Positions 11,386 to 23,497 of a stretch of 64,000 nt of DNA are shown piece after piece. The notes below the pieces were generated by a model. It worked only from the letters and a program-made list of their open reading frames with translations, was not told where the DNA came from and did no database searches. Every line of letters starts with the position of its first letter. The first letter of the stretch is position 1. The stretch comes from Plutella xylostella (Eukaryota; Arthropoda; Insecta; Lepidoptera; Plutellidae): positions 8,129,501-8,193,500 of the forward strand of contig NC_063983.1 of assembly GCF_932276165.1 (NCBI RefSeq), in the 5' to 3' direction. The position numbers and the translations under genes were made by a program.

Positions 11386-12310
11386 TCAGAATTACAGTTT
11401 CGATAATAGTATCGAATCCTGTAATCGCTGTACTGTAGGGCGATCAGTAGGGCGAGCACAGGATTCGATACTAATTTTCGATACTACACAAACATATGGA
11501 AAAATAACAGTGACGTTCATTCACCTATCGAATATGGTAACGAAAGCGTATAGATTCGAAATTCATTCACCTATCGACTATGGTATCGAAAGCGTATAGA
11601 TTCGAAAGTCTTTGCCCATATAAATTTGACATTTTAGCGATTACGAACCCAATTTGACGCATAGATTCGAACGAAATTTTATCGCTAGCGTTTTTGTTTG
11701 AATCTATACGTCAAATTGGTTTCACAATCACAAACGTCCATATTTGTTCATAATACGATATAAAATTAAAACAACTTTTAAAAATAATTGATAGAATTAT
11801 TTTAATTTCACTTTGTGTATTTATTTAATTAAATAATATTAAATAATAGCACTTATTTCAACAATATTTTCATAATAAAAACAAAAAAAATGCGAAATTT
11901 AGTATATAATAAGGTTAAGACAGCAGTTTCTAAACGAACCTTTGAATCTCCTAGCCAACGCTAGCATTCAATGCTATCGATTTCGACTGTAGATTCGAAT
12001 TAGGTATCGCATAGATTCAACGATACGCAACGTTAAAGGAGGATCGAAACTTGTGCTCGGGCAACAGGAAAAAACGCAGCACATTCTATTCGATAGTCTA
12101 TTCGAAAGTGCTGTCAACCTGTCAACAACAAAATGGCGGTGTATAGATTTGCGAAAGTTTGACAGCTATCATTCCATAGGTCATTGTCAGAATAATATTA
12201 TGTACTCTGTGGTCATTCTTTTCGAAACTCATTCGAAAAGTAAAAAGTGTTCGAAAGTGCTGTCAAGTTGACAATAGTCGCACTCGCATTCGATTCTATT
12301 CGTTAGCTCG
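11386..12310. repeat. Foldback/tandem repeat cluster with TAGATTCGAA and TATCGAAAG motifs
   Basis: Contains a palindrome (AGTATCGAATCCTGT 11408-11422 against ACAGGATTCGATACT near 11458-11472), a tandem 46-base duplication (about 11518-11610), and an inverted pair CAATTTGACGCATAGATTCG and its complement (about 11650-11725). The family also occurs at 32205 and 32815. No gene is seen. Confidence 0.55.
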
Positions 12311-13361
12311 AATTTTCGTGATACGGGTACTGAACTGCTAAAAATAGATGATGGTAGACTAAACAAATATATAATTCGTTTGCAGTTAGAGACGCATGGA
12401 TGAGAGATAGATGAATCTTTTGTGTCTGGTATTAAGTTGATAACTTTCGGTCTATATTGAGACTCCGATATCGCCGCTCTTACACAAAGATAACGTAAAT
12501 TAAGATAGAAGTATTATTGAAATCATTGTATTTCCAGCAAGATTACTTTATAAGCCGCAGCCTGTGTGTCTGCTATACAAAGTTTATCGTGTAATCTGGA
12601 AATACCCGGCTGAGTAGAATAATCGGCTTAGCTAAGTATATTAGGCTGTAATTTGTTTGCAGTAACTTCCTTGTTGGTTTTGATGGGTTTACAATACAAT
12701 GGGGTTTTACACCTGTTGTTTTCATATGAATTGTTTTGAATTTATTTAGGTGATAAAGGAACACTTGATATTAATTTTAATAAGTCTCATTAATATGTAA
12801 AGAATGGCCCGTGGAAATAAACTTACATGGTTAATGATAAAAGCCACACTACTATTTACTACAGGTGTTTTAGACTTTTTATCTTTTTATCTTCATCTTT
12901 TTTTTAAGTTTATTATTATACACTTGTATGAATATTTAAGAATATTTTTTTACTAATTTATGTTTAAGTGATTAGAGATGAAAAGATCATCAAATTATAT
13001 GCAGTAGGGTATCATATAATCTAAATGTTGGTAAAACAAACAGACTTTTACATTGGCGATTGCGCACTGTATGGCGGTAAATGCTTGTTTATACATATTG
13101 TATTTTAGCTTCAGTCATCCATCAATTGTTTAATGACTCGTGTATCCGTGTTAACGAGCTCTGGGCGAATAACTCGTGATTTTCAGACGCATTTTCAGGC
13201 CCATTTGTATGTGTAATAATATGTGTAAACCGTATCATCATCATCATTAACCCGTATTGATAAACTTTACACGTGGGTCCTCTCCACATCTGAAGGAGAT
13301 TGACACAAACCCCATTTTCTGCTACGATGTTGAGGTTTTACAATGTGTGATATGTGCTCAA
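12311..13361. other. Nothing firm; A/T tracts and a CATCATCATC run near 13236
   Basis: ATCATCATCATC at 13235-13247 on the plus strand could be the tail of a minus-strand RTE LINE relic, but no coding part is seen. Confidence 0.35.
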
Positions 13362-13637
13362 AATAAAAAAATAAAAAAAACACGCACTCACGCCTTGTAC
13401 TAATGTACTCCCTTGCGGGGTAGGCAGAGGTGCATTGCTGCACCCACTTTTCGCCAGAGTGTATGTTAGTTCCAATGTAATAGGGGGCGAGCCTATTGCC
13501 ATTTTACGGGCACATCCAAGACCCGAGAACAAATATCTGTGTTTAAACAAATACGAGTATCTGCCCAAGCCGGGAATCGAACCCGGGACCATCGGCTCAG
13601 TAGTCAGGGTCACTAACCATTGCGCCATTCGGTCGTC
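13362..13637 (-). mobile_element. tRNA-derived SINE, family B
   Basis: On the minus strand the tRNA-like head (TGGCGCAATGGTTAGTGACC, B box GGTTCGATTCC) resembles that of family A. The body differs (GGGTGCAGCAATGCACCTCT, CCCGCAAGGGAGTACATTAG) and it ends in an A-rich tail. A second copy lies at 23228. Confidence 0.75.
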
Positions 13638-13875
13638 AAAATACCCTTTAGTAATCTTATATTCAGCTGACTGATATGACCGATTGACCGACCCAACGCT
13701 TTCACAAATAAGGAAAAATTTAAACTACTGTAACATGGACGAGTGTGACGTGCGATGTTATGAATTCTGTAAGAGACCTTCAGGCACATGGGCTGAGCAC
13801 AAACAGTGTGATGTGATGTTTGGCTAAGTGTATTTTATAAGGATTTTGTAATGTAACACATTACATTGTTGCTTA

Positions 13876-14130
13876 GGATTAATGTATACAGGGTGTTGCA
13901 AGAAGGGTATATACTAAGCCAAAACATACGTGTGCAGCATGATATATAAAAGCCCCGAAATGAAATCAGAATCTCAAAATTCGCCAAAATAAAACATTTG
14001 CAATATAAACTTTGTTGGTCACGTGACTTTTTACATGTTTATCTGCGGTGCATGTGTCTAACAGCAGCCATGTGTTTACCCGGCACACATGGGCCACATT
14101 GATCGTAACGCAGAATCGAGGTCACCATTT
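13876..14130. repeat. Repeat starting TACAGGGTGTTGCAA
   Basis: TACAGGGTGTTGCAAGAAGG at 13888 is the terminal sequence also seen in the hairpin at 61727-61793 and at 57994-58015. The other end was not located. Confidence 0.4.
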
Positions 14131-15436
14131 TTACACATAATTGTAACCTGTCGGGAGTTGCATTATTATTTCAGTGAACTGTAGTTAATTATTATGTAGC
14201 TGATATGATAATATTTTTGAAGGCCTGTAATTATTTTTTTAATAGTGCATTTTCAATAAAACTATAATTATGAAAGATGCGGAAATTTTATTTCATTTCC
14301 GTATTTTTCTCAAAATAATGGATCGTTTACACTAAAACAATGCTAGGTAAATACTGTCAAACCCTGTCAGCATAAAGTTTCGACCCAACTCAGAACTCCA
14401 ATTCAAGAACCAATCCAATATTTGCAATACAGCTGTGTCCGCTAAAACTAACTCTACCACATTCGGTTATGGCTCCATTTCGCGTGGAAATTGGATAAAT
14501 TGAACTAATCCGCCGAAGTTTACCCCGTTTAATACTATTTACCGTTCACTCGACGTATCCGAGGGTGCACGCCCTCAAGTGACGGTTACTATTAACCGGT
14601 TGATTTAGCTTAACGGGCTGATAAGTACATTTTTAGCAAGAAAAAGAGGTATAAGAACCACCTATGTAAGTATTTATGTGTTCAAGACTTCGTGGCACGG
14701 AAATTCACTTAGGCAAACATCACATCAGACCCATGTGCATGAAGGCCTCTTACAAAATTCATGACTTCACACGTCACAATCGTGCATGTCGCAGTCGCTT
14801 ACAATTTTCAGGGGACTCGCTCGTAGCTTGGAGCAGTCTACTGAAACGTAGGATACCATATGAAATTCATATGTTAGTTTACGCCACCATAGTTTCACCA
14901 CATTATGTGACTCGGTAAATTGCTTAGTAAAATGTTAGAGATATCCAGGACCTCAACTAAGGACTCACCTAAACCAGGACTAAAATAAATTCACTCAATT
15001 AATACGAGAAAATTACAGTTCACTAGAATTCGTGATGGATAGCTATTTAGCTCACATTGCTCATAAATTTCGAATGATATACCAATACCAGATAGAAGCA
15101 TTAGTAGAGAAACTTTCATAAACATTGTACTTATCTATTCCATTGATAAATAAGCACAATGCAATGCAATGCATATTTTATCAATCATTGGTATTGTTGA
15201 TAATAATATGTTTAATGCTCGCTACATACGCCCACTTTAATATTATTTATCTGTTTTATCTATTGACAAATTTATATTGATTGTTGTATTTGCGACATAA
15301 TTGGAACTAATGGACAAAGTGGGCCGGTCTCTGATTGGTGATTAAAATGTCAATGATAGCTGTTGACACTGTCAATAAAATGCTTTTAAACATTACTCTA
15401 AGTTTTAAACTAATAACAAAAACTAGACACACCTTA
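14131..15436. other. Nothing recognised
   Basis: No protein-like frame or paired ends found up to the foldback element. Confidence 0.4.
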
Positions 15437-15438
15437 TA

Positions 15439-17006
15439 CAGGGTCATTTTGGTAAGTAGACCTGATCCTTTCAGGAGGTGATAGAGGAAGGCATTTCCAG
15501 TCGATTGAACCCTATAATGCATTATCCGAAACTTAACCATTTTTAAAATATTTAATATTTAAGTTTTTTTTAATTTTTGCCAAAATTTTATGTTTAAAAC
15601 CGAAAATAAAAAAGAGCAGGCGGAGAAAACTCAATACGGGTTTCCATACTAAAGTCAACAGGACTGAAAACAATCACACTTTTTACCTTCAAATTGGGTT
15701 AAACTTGTTCGTTTTTCTATTGAATTTTGTCTGCCTGTGCTGGTTGTTTTGGCCATATCTTGGTGATACGTAAATCGATTTGATATTGAAATATCTTATT
15801 TGAAAGCTTATAAGTTGAGCATGTTTTTAAACTAAAGTGCACAAAAAATTGTCATATTTTGAAATTCTTTTTTAATTTAACTTATTTGTTTTGACATTTT
15901 GAATATTATTTTAAAATGTTTAACTATTTTGAGTTATTGTGTCTAATTTAAGTCAAGTAATGCACATTTGATTATTTTAATTACTTTATTAAGGTGTTAC
16001 TTGTGCAAAACAATCAAAAAGTTATTGAAATATGGCTATTTTTTTTATTTTCGGTTTTAAACATAAAATTTTTGCAAAAAATTTAAAAAAACTTAAATTT
16101 TAAATTTTTTTTAGTCAAAAATAAAATACAATATAAATAAAACAAACAAACAAAACACAACTTACTTAGCTAAATAAACCACCCCAGGACGCACCCGACC
16201 CAAAAGTCCCCATAACGCTAGCTGCGTTGCCGCGCTGCACGGCGAGGGAAATCCTCTGTGCCAGGTACGCCCCAGAGCGGTAGTCAAAACCGCGGCTCCT
16301 CAAGCGTCGCCCAATCTCCCTGACGAACTGCCTCCCCTGTTCCCCCCAAACCCCAGTGGTCTCAATGGCAAGAGGCACAAAAATATAGCCGCCCGCAATC
16401 AACTGGCCGTATTTGACGCACTTCTGTCGTGCAGCCGCCTCGGCAGCCTCACCCACCGTGCCAGCAGTGTGCCCCACGTGGGACGGGGCAAATGTGCAGA
16501 CGCATGTGGCGTCCCAGAGCAGGCACCGACCTTTCTCCCACGGTATCAAGGTGAGGCCGTCCGGACGCCTCCCATCACTGCGACTCAACCCCGGCGGCTG
16601 AAGAACCGCCGGAATGTCAGCAGAAATGAGAGCCCTCCGAACGATATCATTTATTGCGTGATGCCGTGAGATTCTGCCTGCACTTCGGACACAATGAAGC
16701 CCATGGCGCCCCTGCACGTCAACGTTTGCACCACAAACACAGCGATGCGGCTGACATACTTCACAGCCAAGACGAAGTGCCACCGCCACACACAAGGAAT
16801 TGTCATCTAACAAAGTCCCTAAGTGCGGCGATGGCAACGCGTGAAGCCACAGCCCGGACTCAGAGCGGGATACAGCCAGCAGACGCGCACGCTCAGCCCC
16901 CCAGCTATGGTTAAGTTTCGGATAATGCATTATAGGGTTCAATCGACTGGAAATGCCTTCCTCTATCACCTCCTGAAAGGATCAGGTCTACTTGCCAATA
17001 ACCCTG
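15439..17006. mobile_element. Long-TIR foldback element split by a LINE fragment
   Basis: The left arm 15439-15612 is contiguous. Its inverted partner is in two pieces, 16908-17006 (outer part) and about 16037-16105 (inner part). The outer arms begin CAGGGT, include AAGTAGACCTGATCC and match almost base for base over about 100 bases. TA precedes and follows the unit (15437-15438, 17007-17008). The 0.8 kb between the two right-arm pieces is a LINE 3' fragment that interrupts the arm. Without it the element is about 0.77 kb and has no ORF. Confidence 0.75.
16106..16907 (-). mobile_element. LINE 3' fragment with restriction-like endonuclease domain
   Basis: A minus-strand frame is open from the foldback arm (ATG at 16969) to a stop at 16166. 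LINE-like protein begins near ERARLLAVSRSESGLWLHAL. It has a zinc-knuckle-like Cys77-x-Cys79-x9-His89-x3-Cys93 (RCVCGANVDVQGRHGLHC), then RRPDGLTLIPWEKGRCLLWD, that is PD-x15-D, and a conserved C-terminal GNAASVMGT. This order resembles the restriction-like endonuclease of R2/R4-type and related LINEs. The RT itself is missing. After the stop, a T-rich low-complexity tail runs to the inner arm. High GC contrasts with the flanks. Confidence 0.65.
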
Positions 17007-17802
17007 TATATAGTGGGGTTATCGTGAAGTTAACGAAGTAATTTGTGTCAAATTAAAATGGTTCAATTTATGAAAACTTTAACACTGAACAAATGCTATA
17101 GGTACACTAGAAACCCTCCCGGGAATACAAAACGGAGGTAATTCTCACGCGTAAACAAATTGAAATAAAATTCAGTAACAGCAAAAGTTTCATTTGTTCA
17201 GTCGTTTGCACAAATTGTATGACAAGCGGCTAGCAAATTTACATAATATTTAGGTTCTGGTCATTTTGCCGTAACTTTACTTGAGTCGAGTCGTGAGAAT
17301 TTCGAAACTTTCGTAACATTGACTGCGGGTCGGTGGTCACTGGGGAATCTAATACATAACATATTATATACATGTTACTGCGAAAGTAAATAAGGCCGGA
17401 ATCCATTAAAGCTTTTTACTTTATTAACTTACCAGTTTATTTGTTCAGAACTTTTCAACCGGTTTCAGGTTACAGTATTTATATTTACAGTTACCAATGT
17501 TTCATGTTCACATTAGAAGATTAAATTATTATTAGAAAATTATTATAAAACTTACGGCTACCGCTGCCGTCAACACGCCATTTACCTGGAAAACCAATAT
17601 GATTAATCAATAAACGGTTAATCCAAAAAAAAACATACAGTCGAATTAAGAACCTCCTTTTTTCGAAGTTGGTTAAATAGCAGCTGCCAAACTTCTAACA
17701 ACAAAATAAGGGAATGGCTAACTGCAAGCTGGCGCTAAACTATACGATACAAGTTATCGAACGGAGGGTTACTCCAGATTTACAAAAAAGGTCGAACGAG
17801 AG

Positions 17803-18069
17803 TTAATAATAATAATAATAATAATATGTGGGGACATCTCATACACGGCCATCCGACCCCAAGCTAGGCAGAGCCTGTGTTATGGGTATCGGACAGCTGA
17901 TATATTTACACAAATACATAGATAGATAGATATTAAATATAAATATCAACACCCAAGACCCGAGTACAAATATCTGTCTTTAAACAAATATCTGCCCCAG
18001 CCGGGAATTGAATCCGGGACCTTCGGCATAGCCGTCAGGGCCACTGACCACTACGCCATTAGACCGTCT
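17803..18069 (-). mobile_element. tRNA-derived SINE, family A
   Basis: Minus-strand copy of the element at 9742. The (ATT)n tail is at the low-coordinate end and the tRNA-like head with GGATTCAATTCC-type B box is near 18005-18020. It is nearly full length. Confidence 0.8.
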
Positions 18070-18153
18070 GTTGTTAAGCAATCTTCACTTTAAATGCAAC
18101 GAAACAGAGTCGTGGTTAGCGGAGCAGCTGTCTGAAACTTAGTTTATTCTTAA

Positions 18154-18317
18154 GGCGGACCCTAGAATAGTATTGTGCAATATTTTGATTATGCAATAAG
18201 ATTGAATTGCGTTTTGTATCTAAATGACGTTTGCGCAATCTTCAATATTAACCCTAGACGATGAATTATATTGAACAATTTTCAATATTGCGCAATATCG
18301 ATCGTCTAGGGGCCGCC
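18154..18317. mobile_element. TAA-flanked MITE, 164 bp
   Basis: Ends GGCGGACCCTAGA and inverse (TCTAGGGGCCGCC), with ATATTGNGCAATA-type sequence in both arms. TAA is on each side (18151-18153, 18318-18320), which fits PIF/Harbinger. Confidence 0.75.
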
Positions 18318-18475
18318 TAAGCTACAGCAGTCCCGACATCATGTATTGAAACTCAACACTTGCCTGTTATGAAACTTCTCAATGTATAGTTTCGAAACTT
18401 GGACATTACCGTATTGTTGACCCTTAAGATTGCGGCTTGGTCATTGAGACATTATATACCTTTATTATTAGTGTT

Positions 18476-18590
18476 AAGTGCCAATTTCTCCATATTCGTT
18501 TAGAGCATAACCAGGTATTAGTGGTTGACTTTTGACACATCCGTCAAGAATTTTATATGGAGATGGGTATTTTATTTCTATTTATTAAAT
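18476..18590. repeat. Half copy of the 38922 MITE family
   Basis: GTGCCAATTTCTCCATATTC, GAGCATAACCAGGTATTAGT and TTTTGACACATCCGTCAAGA. The far end is missing. Confidence 0.5.
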
Positions 18591-18597
18591 TTACTAA

Positions 18598-18733
18598 GGG
18601 CTGATTTTTCAATAGTCAGATAAACGCTATCTGACGAATAAAATTGTAGCTGTCACTGTCTAATACAGTCAGTCGCGAAAGCATCAGAATTATTCCACAG
18701 ATAACCCTTAATTGACCATTGAAAAATCAGCGC
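18598..18733. mobile_element. TAA-flanked MITE, 136 bp
   Basis: Ends GGGCTGATTTTTCAATAGTC and the inverse of GACCATTGAAAAATCAGCGC. TAA is on both sides (18595-18597, 18734-18736). Confidence 0.75.
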
Positions 18734-19546
18734 TAATACTTAATGTATGTTATAATGAATAAAATAAACGAGTATACAGTATACCTAATAATTAATTATT
18801 GCTTTTGGTACTTTTGTTTTTTTAGAACAAAAATGGTCTAGACTAAGAAAATACAGTTTTGGTATATACAATGGAATGGACTATGGATACACTAACGAGC
18901 CATAACATTAGTAGTGATAGTGATGGATGTTGGTTAGAAACTAAACTCGGTCTATGTTAATAATTGCTAAGACATGAATATTCCGATGTTATTTCAGCAG
19001 TATAAATATGGATCTTCGCCATATGGCTGCTAAATAATTCATGTATCGATAAGAATCGATAGGAGGCTCGTGCTAATAAGAGTACCAGATTTTTTTTTTC
19101 ATTTACGTATGGAAAAAATATGTACATATTCAAATGTGGTTATCGTAACCTTGTGGTTCATATAAGTCCAGTAGCCCATACTGTTTTACTATTAATAATA
19201 TCAAAGCATACCAAAGTCATTTAATCCAGTAACAAAACTCATATCAGTTGGTTAGTACCTAAACATATTTTATAACGCTAGAAACTTATGTATTATAAAA
19301 GTTAAATTAAATTAGATTTTGGCTAAAATTTGTAATTCGCTGTTTATTCACCTTAGTGATAATATTACGACTATCGAATTACGATCACAAATATCATAAT
19401 TTAAAAAATTACGTTGATTAAACAACATTTCAATTTAATTAATTAATAAGCATGTCTTATCATTATTGAACACCCGAAGGCCGCACCGCACCTTCTAGAA
19501 TCATAAATCTCTTTTATTGAGTTATCGATTCAAGGTAGACCAATAA

Positions 19547-20072
19547 GGCAGCGTTTCCACTACGCCGGACCGGCAGATCTGCCGAAAACCGGACACGGGA
19601 CAGAGTGTTCACATTACATCGGATCCCGGAAGAAATTCAGACAGTCCTCAGTTGAATTTGGACCTGCGCGCACTTTAAGTTTTTGTCTTTATAGACGTCT
19701 TCGGTCTTATCCCACAGAACAGGTCTCTCTTGGACAAGCGTAATTAAAGTTTCTGCTTGAATATCCATGCTAAACGTCTACTTTTACCTGAACATGCGAG
19801 CCGAATGACGTGAGTGGAACACGGGCGGGGCGAGGGGAGCACGAGCGGGGCGGGGGACAGATACCGGCACAAACTCGTTCACATTACTCCGGGCCCGGTC
19901 GTTCTACCGGCAATTCGTAGTGACAAAACGTTCGGTAGAAATGCCGGGCTCGGCAAAAATGCCGGACCCGGGATAATGTGAATAGCTTCATATAAATTGT
20001 ACAGCCACTAGCTCTTCCGGCAGATTTACCGGCGCGGCAGATCTGCCGGTCCGGCGTAGTGGGAACGCTGCC
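19547..20072. mobile_element. PIF/Harbinger deletion derivative 1 (keeps the MADF-ORF start)
   Basis: TIRs of about 38 bases start GGCAGCG and include CCGGACCGGCAGATCTGCCG; TAA flanks both ends (19544-19546 and 20073-20075). The inner sequence on the minus strand reads MDIQAETLITLVQERPVLWD then KTEDVYKDKNLK. This is the start of a MADF (Myb/SANT-like) domain protein, the second ORF of animal Harbinger transposons. The rest of that ORF and all of the transposase are deleted. Length is 526 bp. Confidence 0.8.
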
Positions 20073-20106
20073 TAAGTCACTCGCTTGTATGCGTGATAAA
20101 GACTAT

Positions 20107-20630
20107 GGTAGCGTTCCCACTACGCCGGACCGGCAGATCTGCCGAAAACCGGACACCGGACAGAGTGTTCACATTACATCGGATCCCGGAAGAAATTCAG
20201 ACAGTCCTCAGTTGAATTTGGACCTGCGCGCACAATGGACGACGAAATTGTTGTGTTGTGGTGGTATCTTAATAGAAGGCAAAATAAAAGAAAACATTGG
20301 GTACACCCTACTTTACGGGAAAGATTTTCACTTGGAACATTTGAAACATTAATGGGTGAACTTAGAAGAATGAGCCGAATGACGTGAGTGGAACACGGGC
20401 GGGGCGAGCGGGGGACAGATACCGGCACAAACTCGTTCACATTACTCCGGGCCCGGTTGTTCTACCGGCAATTCGTAGTGACAAAACGTTCGGTAGAAAT
20501 GCCGGGCTCGGAAAAAATGCCGAACCCGGGATAATGTGAATAGCTTCATATAAATTGTACAGCCACTAGCTCTTCCGGCAGATTTACCGGCGGGGCAGAT
20601 CTGCCGGTCCGGCGTAGTGGGAACGCTGCC
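20107..20630. mobile_element. PIF/Harbinger deletion derivative 2 (keeps the transposase start)
   Basis: It shares the TIRs and subterminal sequence of the copy at 19547-20072, starts 34 bases after it, and has nearly the same length (524 bp). On the plus strand from 20234 it reads MDDEIVVLWWYLNRRQNKRK, then HWVHPTLRERFSLGTFETLM. This is the N-terminus of a HARBI1-like transposase; KxxWVHP is a hallmark. The frame is cut where it joins the distal subterminal sequence near 20373. Flanks are TAT and TAA, so a clean TSD is not seen. Confidence 0.8.
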
Positions 20631-22061
20631 TAATTGAAGAACTATCCAAAACAATAATGTTATACAGCGTGGAATTCTACTCATAAACTACACATAATTA
20701 ACAATTGCGGCCATGCCTTCGGGAAGTTCACTGATAATTTTCATCCCTGTCCATGTCCACGTCCACTATTAAAAGTAGACCTCACAAATGCGCACATTAC
20801 TCGATCCTCGGCCTTCCTCGTGTAGGCCACGACAAGCTTACTGTCTATGGTAAATGATTGCAATCCCTGAAAAATTTATCACCTTATTTGGGGGATAAAA
20901 GAGACTAGGTATAAATAGTCTATAAAAGTACCACGATTTCAACAATATTGAGAGCTTTTTACTTAAAATGTAAGTGATAGGTTACTCACATGCGATAATT
21001 TATTTATTTTCACCATTAAAACATCACCCGAATAACAAAACTAGGTATTTACCTACTAAATAAACATATTACAACTTAGCTACAAAGTCGGGTTGGACCC
21101 TACTTAAAACTCGGTTAGTTTGCGAACATCACAATAACGATAATAGGCAGTTTCGAAGCTAATCCAGGGTCAAATGATGAAGATTAATTACCTCTGGGAG
21201 GGTCCAACCTCTACGTCATAATCTAGCAAGACCTTAGGCTGCCTAACCACTTGGTAAATATTAATGGTTGAAGCGACTAAAGGTTCTCGCGCACGGTGAC
21301 TATTTGGTGTGCAGTAACGATTTTGCCTCGCTAATGCCATATTATATCCCTGAATGCTGAGGGGTTTTATTTATTTCGTAACTCCCATCGGTAATCTTGT
21401 AAAAACATTGCGAGGTTCGCGTCTATTCTAGCTAGTAAATTGACTGATCGGCTTACCCGAAAATTAAATTTAATAATAGATAAGTAGGTCCTTACATTAA
21501 AAAGCCGGAACTGAAACGGAAACACAAGTTTGGAACTGTCCTATCAATTATCATGTTCGAGTATTACAATCACGCATTGTCAGCTCAGCCTGTTTGCCCG
21601 CGCCTTAGTGGCTATTCCACATAGACGTAATTCCCCCGCTTTCATTGTACCATGAAACAAAAGACGGGCAACGTATCAAAGATGGCGGTATGAGCCATAG
21701 AGAGTAATTAAATAGCTTGTAGCTATTAAGAAATCCAGGTTTTTTTCTATTTCTAGTTAGTTACATTGGTAAGTATGTCACTCAACTATTATTTCTACTT
21801 CTTAACTACAACTTATAAACTGTGGAATCGCCTCTCTTCGGCACATGGTCTGATGACCAAGTAATGAAAATGAATATTATATAAGTAGATCACCATACAT
21901 AATTTATCTTCACTAGAAGATGAAAGAAGATACTAGGTATATAATTATACATAGGAATGAATAATAAATTATGAACAGGATTTACATACTTGAGTTTATA
22001 TACGGATTAACTCGAACTATAATTTTAATACACAAATTTGGAATGAAGATAGCCTAAACTT
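20631..22061. other. Nothing recognised
   Basis: AT-rich intergenic sequence without identifiable gene or transposon ends. Confidence 0.4.
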
Positions 22062-22134
22062 TACATAGGATTGCTTTTATCCCGGAAATTGTCCAGAAAA
22101 ACGAAGCGAAGCGAGCGCCCGTAGGCACAAGCTA
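22062..22134 (+). repeat. Helitron-like repeat, 3' fragment
   Basis: ACATAGGATTGCTTTTATCC, GCGAAGCGAGC and a CTAGT end; only the 3' third is left. Confidence 0.45.
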
Positions 22135-22435
22135 GTCCTTCACAAAACACGAGGCAACTTTACGACACAGGCAAATTAAGAAAGTTTCACAGGTTTTAAT
22201 AAGGGAGGCATGTCTTGTTAGAAACTTAGACTAAAACTGGAGACCTGGGCCCCAAGTATATGTAGGAATGGCGACACAACGGCAAAACTTTGAAAGATTT
22301 ATTTTTAATTATTATGAATTAAAAAACCTGAGCCATAAGACATTGTGTTTTGATGATGTATTGTATAATATAAAAATGGATCGGAAAATGTGTTGGTAAT
22401 CGCATATATCTGGACCACCTCGCGGGGACAAATAA

Positions 22436-22623
22436 TCCTAACTAATATTATAAATGCGAAAATAACTGTGTCTGTCTGTCTGTCTGTTACTCTTTCACAC
22501 CAAAACTACTGAACGGATTTGAATGAAATTTGGTATACAGACGGTCTAGACCCTGGGAAAGAACATAGGCTATTCCCACGGGAAAACTTTTTAAGGCGAA
22601 GCGAAGCGCGCGGGAACAGCTAG
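22436..22623 (+). mobile_element. Helitron-like non-autonomous repeat
   Basis: Nearly full copy: TCCTAACTAATATTATAAAT at the start, (TCTG)n, CGGATTTGAATGAAATTTGG, and AACAGCTAG|T at the end. Confidence 0.65.
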
Positions 22624-23227
22624 TTAAATATAAAAAAGAGTGCGTAGGTACTTTTGATTTTATAAACAGGAATTAGCGAAACCTTAATCTCAGTCGAGGT
22701 AGGTTGTGATTCAGGAATTGATGAGGAAGGGCTACCTCCAGAGGCCCTCCTCGATAAAGGCTTAATACGAGGTCAAAAAAGATGTTCCTAAGTGGTTGTT
22801 CAATATTTAAGTATTTCTTCGTCTTGAAAGGGAATAAATGAATATATATAAACACACTGATTTCAACATCAAAGTCCAAGAAAACTTCTTGGATTTTATT
22901 ATTGATTTTATATATTTCGCTATTACACCATTATAATGGCGTGATGCAGGAAAACCTTGCTATAACCTTTTGACCAATGACAGCGAGGTAGCTGCAAATT
23001 CCGAGAGTTTTTATTGGTTTTTTGCGCCGTTTTGCGGTTGTGGCGCAAAAACCGAGTGCAATAGCTGTTAAAAAAGTAACTAATGAGATGTCCGCTTTAC
23101 AAATAGCAGAACTTAGTGGGCAAAGCCATTTCTTTAACGAGAATGTTAAATAAACTTCAGCAATTAGTTAGAAGACGAAGCGGGCCTGCTTCGTGCTTGA
23201 AGAACACGAAGTTTTATATTAATTTAT

Positions 23228-23497
23228 AAAAAAAAAAAAAAAAAAAAACACGCACTCACGCCTTGTACTAATGTACTCCCTTGCGGGGTAGGCAGAGGTG
23301 CATTGCTGCACCCACTTTTCGCCAGAGTGTTATGTTAGTCCCAATGTAATAGGGGGCGGGCCTATTGCCATTTTACGGGCACATCCAAGACCTGAGAACA
23401 AATATCTGTGCTTAAACAAATATCTGCCCCAGCCGGGAATCGAACCCGGGACCATCGGCTCAGTAGTCAGGGTCACTAACCACTACGCCATTCGTCG
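23228..23497 (-). mobile_element. tRNA-derived SINE, family B, with long poly(A)
   Basis: Same organisation as 13362-13637. On the minus strand it ends in a T-rich plus-strand complement of an A/T tract of about 20 bases (23228-23249), suggesting a fairly young insertion. Confidence 0.75.

Noticed and set aside
13338..13674. Overlapping 79- and 96-codon ORFs (also 23298-23558)
   Set aside because: Both lie in SINE family B copies; they recur only because the repeat recurs.
16413..16914. Plus-strand ORFs opposite the endonuclease domain
   Set aside because: Antisense shadows; the minus frame carries the CCHC and PD..D motifs.
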